Shown: in pieces, positions 61,449 to 64,000 of the stretch | How positions within the stretch are numbered: position 1 is the first letter of the stretch | Layout: every line of letters starts with the position of its first letter | The notes under the pieces: model-generated | Databases searched by the model: none | What the model was told of the DNA's origin: nothing | Seen by the model: only the letters and a program-made list of their open reading frames with translations | Source: Myxococcus fulvus | GTDB lineage: Bacteria; Myxococcota; Myxococcia; Myxococcales; Myxococcaceae | Length of the DNA: 64,000 nucleotides | Assembly: GCF_900111765.1 (NCBI RefSeq) | Contig: NZ_FOIB01000014.1 | Location: 62,001-126,000 of the forward strand | Direction of reading: 5' to 3' | Translations under genes and position numbers: made by a program

Positions 61449-61967
61449 ATGGCCGATTCCAGCGCACCGCCCTCCACCTCGGACGCCGAGGTTCCCGACA
61501 GCACCGTGCCCTCACCGGCACTGCAGCGGCTGTGGTTCGCCCTGGAGCGCACCGGCTGGAACTTCCTCACCGTGGTTCCCGCCCACCCGGGCGCCCCCGC
61601 GCTGGAGGCCGCCACCGCCATCCTGGAGGCCGGCGCGCCCTACGCGGCCACGCAGAAGATCCACCTGGATGACGCCATCGGCCTGTCCCCCGCCGAGGCC
61701 CCCCGCCGCGTGCTGGAGCTGCGCGAGCGCGTGGCCCGGGGCGAGCGCGTGGTCGCCGTCATCGACTCCGTCCTCACCCGCCCCGCGAGCCTCCCCGTGG
61801 CACTCGCCGCCGACGGCGTCCTCTTGTGCGTCACCCTGGGCGAGACGGACTTCGGCTCGGCGCGCAAGACGATGGAGTTCATCGGCCCCGAGCGCTTCGT
61901 GGGCAGCGTCACCTTCCCCCGGCAGAAGAAGGGCCGGGGTCTCCTCTCCCGCAAGAAGAAGCCATGA
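61449..61967 (+). CDS. Degenerate ParA/BY-kinase-like protein
   Basis: The 172-residue product resembles a P-loop ATPase of the CpsD/Wzc kinase kind. ALQRLWFALERTGWNFLTVV and AHPGAPALEAATAILEAG align with the region around the Walker A motif, but no GxxxxGK(T/S) is present. GERVVAVIDSVLTRPASLPV and ADGVLLCVTLGETDFGSARK match the Walker B and following segments. It cannot be an active kinase. Because EpsV in this locus has no kinase domain, this could be a partner that replaces it in contact only. It precedes epsD with 4-bp overlap. Confidence 0.65.
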   Translation: MADSSAPPSTSDAEVPDSTVPSPALQRLWFALERTGWNFLTVVPAHPGAPALEAATAILEAGAPYAATQKIHLDDAIGLSPAEAPRRVLELRERVARGERVVAVIDSVLTRPASLPVALAADGVLLCVTLGETDFGSARKTMEFIGPERFVGSVTFPRQKKGRGLLSRKKKP

Positions 61968-62992
61968 CGCCCTCGGACGCCTCCACGCCCCGCCTCAGCG
62001 TCGTCGTCGCCACCTACAACCGGCTGCCCCTCATCACCCGGCTGCTCGGACAGTTGGCGGAGCAGACGCTCCCGCCCGAGCGCTACGAGGTCGTCGTCGT
62101 CGATGACGGCTCCAAGGAGCCCGTGAAGGCCCCGCTGGACGCGCTCGCAGAGAGCCTCCCCTACGCCCTGCGCGTGGAGGTGCAGGCCAACGCGGGCGCC
62201 GCCGCCGCGCGGCACCGGGGCGTGCTCGCGGCGCGGGGGGACATCGTCCTCGTCACCGACGACGACATGCAGGTGGAGAAGGACTTCCTGGAGCGGCACC
62301 TGGCGCACCACCCGGAGGGCTCGCGGCACGTGGTGCTGGGCCGCATCCGTCCGGACCCGTCCATCGGCGACATGCCGCTGTTCGAGCGCTGGTACGCGTA
62401 CCTCAACCACCGCATGGCGGAAGAGCTGTCCACCCCCGGCGCGCGCGCGCACGGCAACCACCTGTACACGGGCAACGTGTCCTTCCACCGCGAGGACTAC
62501 GTGGGCGTGGGCGGCTTCGACAAGTCGCTGGGCCAGTCCGAGGACGTGGAATTGGGCGTGCGGCTGGAGAAGGCGGGCTGCGCGTTCGTGTTCGCCAGCG
62601 ACGCGCACGTGCTGCACGGCAGCGACCACGTGTCCTTCGAGCGTTGGCTCAAGCGCGCGAACCGCTACGGCATGTTCGACACGCACGTGGCGCGCAAGCA
62701 CCCGGACGTGCGCGGCGTCAATCCGTGGCGACTGCTCTTCGAGACGAACCCGCTGGCGCGCCCGCTGCTCGCGGCGACCGTCGTCGCGCCCGAGGCCACG
62801 CGCGTGCTGACGGGCGCGGTGATGAGCGCCGCGAAGGCCGCGGACAAGCTGGGCCTGGAGAAGGCCGCGTTCGCGGGCACGTCGGTGGTGTACGGCATGG
62901 AGTATCTGCGCGGCGCTCGCAACGAGGCCGGCGGCTGGACGGGTATCGCCCGCGAGGTGGTCCGCTACCTCCAGGGCGGGGGGAACCGATGA
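61964..62992 (+). CDS. epsD: Glycosyltransferase family 2 protein
   Basis: The 342-residue product is a GT-A enzyme with RLSVVVATYNRLPLITRLL at the start, VVVVDDGS for the nucleotide site, GDIVLVTDDDMQVEKDFLE for the DDD metal motif, and GGFDKSLGQSEDVELGVRLE for the catalytic ED. It should add one sugar to the EPS unit. It matches M. xanthus EpsD. It overlaps both the upstream gene and epsC by 4 bp, so all three are one translational unit. It has no N-terminal membrane segment. Confidence 0.9.
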   Translation: MTPSDASTPRLSVVVATYNRLPLITRLLGQLAEQTLPPERYEVVVVDDGSKEPVKAPLDALAESLPYALRVEVQANAGAAAARHRGVLAARGDIVLVTDDDMQVEKDFLERHLAHHPEGSRHVVLGRIRPDPSIGDMPLFERWYAYLNHRMAEELSTPGARAHGNHLYTGNVSFHREDYVGVGGFDKSLGQSEDVELGVRLEKAGCAFVFASDAHVLHGSDHVSFERWLKRANRYGMFDTHVARKHPDVRGVNPWRLLFETNPLARPLLAATVVAPEATRVLTGAVMSAAKAADKLGLEKAAFAGTSVVYGMEYLRGARNEAGGWTGIAREVVRYLQGGGNR

Positions 62993-63552
62993 ACTTCCTG
63001 AAGTCGAAGCGCTCGATGATTGGCGCGCTGGTCGCCGATGCGATGGAGCTGGCCCGCGCCGCCAATGGACACACCGACGCGAAGTCCATCGCCAAGGTGG
63101 TGCTCACCAGCGACTCGTACCGCATCACCGCGCTCAACCGCGCCCGCGAGGCCGCGCTCGACTACCACATCCCCCTGGTCAACCACGTGCTGCGCGTGGC
63201 GCAGACGGCGGTGCTGGGCATCGAGATCGGCAAGGACGTGACGCTGGGCAAGGGCGTGTACTTCGTGCACAGCCTGGGCATCGTCATCGGCGGGGACGCG
63301 CGCATCGGCGACCGCGTGCGCTTCTACGGCAACAACACCGTGGGCACCGCGAAGGACAACGGCTACCCCGTCATCGAGGATGACGTGTGGGTGGGCGCCG
63401 GCGCTCGCATCTTGGGGCCGGTGCGCATCGGCGCGCGCTCGCGCATCGGCGCCAACGCCGTGGTGCTGCAGGACGTGCCGCCGGACAGCGTGGCCGTGGG
63501 GATTCCCGCGCGCATCTTCCCGCGCAAGGACACGGACGACGTGGTGCTGTGA
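62989..63552 (+). CDS. epsC: Serine acetyltransferase-like left-handed beta-helix protein
   Basis: The 187-residue product has a helical N-terminus and hexapeptide repeats of a left-handed beta helix (about 85-170), ending GIPARIFPRKDTDD. It resembles serine acetyltransferase (CysE), but aligned active-site residues differ: the DHATG motif reads VHSLG (His kept, Asp lost) and the loop His of RHPKI is Tyr (GYPVI). It probably transfers an acetyl group to a sugar rather than to serine. It matches M. xanthus EpsC. It is short compared with CysE at the N-terminus. Confidence 0.82.
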   Translation: MNFLKSKRSMIGALVADAMELARAANGHTDAKSIAKVVLTSDSYRITALNRAREAALDYHIPLVNHVLRVAQTAVLGIEIGKDVTLGKGVYFVHSLGIVIGGDARIGDRVRFYGNNTVGTAKDNGYPVIEDDVWVGAGARILGPVRIGARSRIGANAVVLQDVPPDSVAVGIPARIFPRKDTDDVVL

Positions 63553-63581
63553 GGGCCCCCAGGCCCGGGGGAGATGAGTCC

Positions 63582-64000
63582 ATGGAGGCAGGTGTGAAGG
63601 GTGCGCGGAGCAAGGCGGGCGCCGCCGTGGTGGTCTGCACGCTGGTGGCAGCCGGTGGCTCGGTGGCGCTGGCGCGCGGCAGTGAGCCCGCGGGCGAGGT
63701 GAAGCCCGCAGTGGGTGACGCCGCGAAGCCGGGCGAGACGAAGCCCGCGGTGGTCGACGCGGCGAGCACCGCGCCCGTGGTCCTCTACGACGGCGGACTG
63801 GGCCCGGGCTGGAAGGACATCGGCTGGGCGCCGCGCGAGCTGCCCAAGGGCGCTCCGGCGCGGATGCGCCTGTTCAACTACGGCGGCTGGATTCTCTACC
63901 AGCCCAAGCTGTCGGGCAGCTTCGGGGCGCTGTCGCTGCGCCTGAGCGCGCCGGAGGCCTACGGCGAGTTCCTGGAGGTGCGGCTGGACACGCCGGGCGC
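63582..64000 (+). CDS. epsB: Exported protein, start of epsB-like gene (cut)
   Basis: Only the first ~139 residues are visible. An N-terminal membrane or signal segment (AAVVVCTLVAAGGSVALARG, about residues 13-32) is followed by a Pro/Lys/Ala-rich linker and the start of a beta-rich domain, LYDGGLGPGWKDIGWAPREL. In M. xanthus the gene after epsC is epsB, a predicted glycoside hydrolase; the visible part is consistent with an exported carbohydrate-binding module at its front, but the catalytic part is outside the window. The symbol is given by position only. Confidence 0.6.
   Translation, partial: MEAGVKGARSKAGAAVVVCTLVAAGGSVALARGSEPAGEVKPAVGDAAKPGETKPAVVDAASTAPVVLYDGGLGPGWKDIGWAPRELPKGAPARMRLFNYGGWILYQPKLSGSFGALSLRLSAPEAYGEFLEVRLDTPG

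Noticed and set aside
1..64000. CRISPR arrays, tRNA or rRNA genes, insertion sequences and prophage
   Set aside because: No regular spacer-repeat array, cloverleaf, rRNA signature, transposase or phage structural gene was recognised on either strand.

Overview
The window is chromosomal DNA of very high GC with densely packed genes and many ATGA start/stop overlaps. It comes from a myxobacterium, most likely a member of the Myxococcaceae (Myxococcus, Corallococcus or Pyxidicoccus type). The evidence is a TIGR02265-family protein (a family known mainly from myxobacteria), a SitA-like AHH lipoprotein toxin, many GAF-domain histidine kinases, and above all a gene set matching the Myxococcus xanthus eps exopolysaccharide locus. 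No tRNA, rRNA, CRISPR array, insertion sequence or prophage was recognised.

Bases 1-7300 hold a truncated exported protein, two soluble multi-domain histidine kinases, a SnoaL-like protein, a large unknown protein and a small ParE/RelE-like protein. Bases 7300-12700 are a heme-copper oxidase operon on the minus strand (small CxxC membrane protein, coxB, coxA, coxC, di-heme cytochrome c, every junction overlapping by 4 bp), with a divergent SCO-type copper chaperone. Bases 12700-25250 carry small unknown proteins, a macro-domain hydrolase, a universal stress protein, a GspG-like protein, a MshEN-receiver-adenylate cyclase, a 936-residue GAF histidine kinase, an RMD1-family membrane protein, tryptophan 2,3-dioxygenase and an AT-hook/zinc-finger protein.

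Bases 25400-38850 contain a hemerythrin-like protein, an acyltransferase/hydrolase/proline dehydrogenase operon, envelope proteins, a Memo-family protein, an ankyrin protein, and a molybdenum cofactor block: mobA diverging from moeA and a mobB-fdhD gene fusion.

Bases 39000-47600 are the first half of an eps locus in the M. xanthus order: initiating phosphoglycosyl transferase, flippase, short Wza lipoprotein, beta-barrel porin, a tiny membrane protein, response regulator, kinase-less Wzc and a membrane glycosyltransferase. Bases 53200-64000 are the second half: glycosyltransferase, polymerase, hybrid histidine kinase, glycosyltransferase, a degenerate ParA/BY-kinase-like protein, another glycosyltransferase, an acetyltransferase-like protein and the start of an epsB-like gene. 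Together they should make, flip, polymerise and export a Wzx/Wzy-type polysaccharide.

Two accessory blocks interrupt the eps locus. Block one (47600-53200) holds four short exported proteins that share modules with Oar-type TonB-dependent receptors; each is preceded by a copy of the same ~100-nt leader, and two copies pair the ribosome binding site in a hairpin. An AbiEi/AbiEii toxin-antitoxin pair with two palindromic operators follows. Block two (56200-58120) is a SitA-like AHH nuclease lipoprotein toxin with an Imm11-type immunity gene. The most novel items are the repeated leader with its mosaic gene family, the oxidase subunit I lacking both canonical proton-channel residues, and the degenerate enzymes in the eps cluster.
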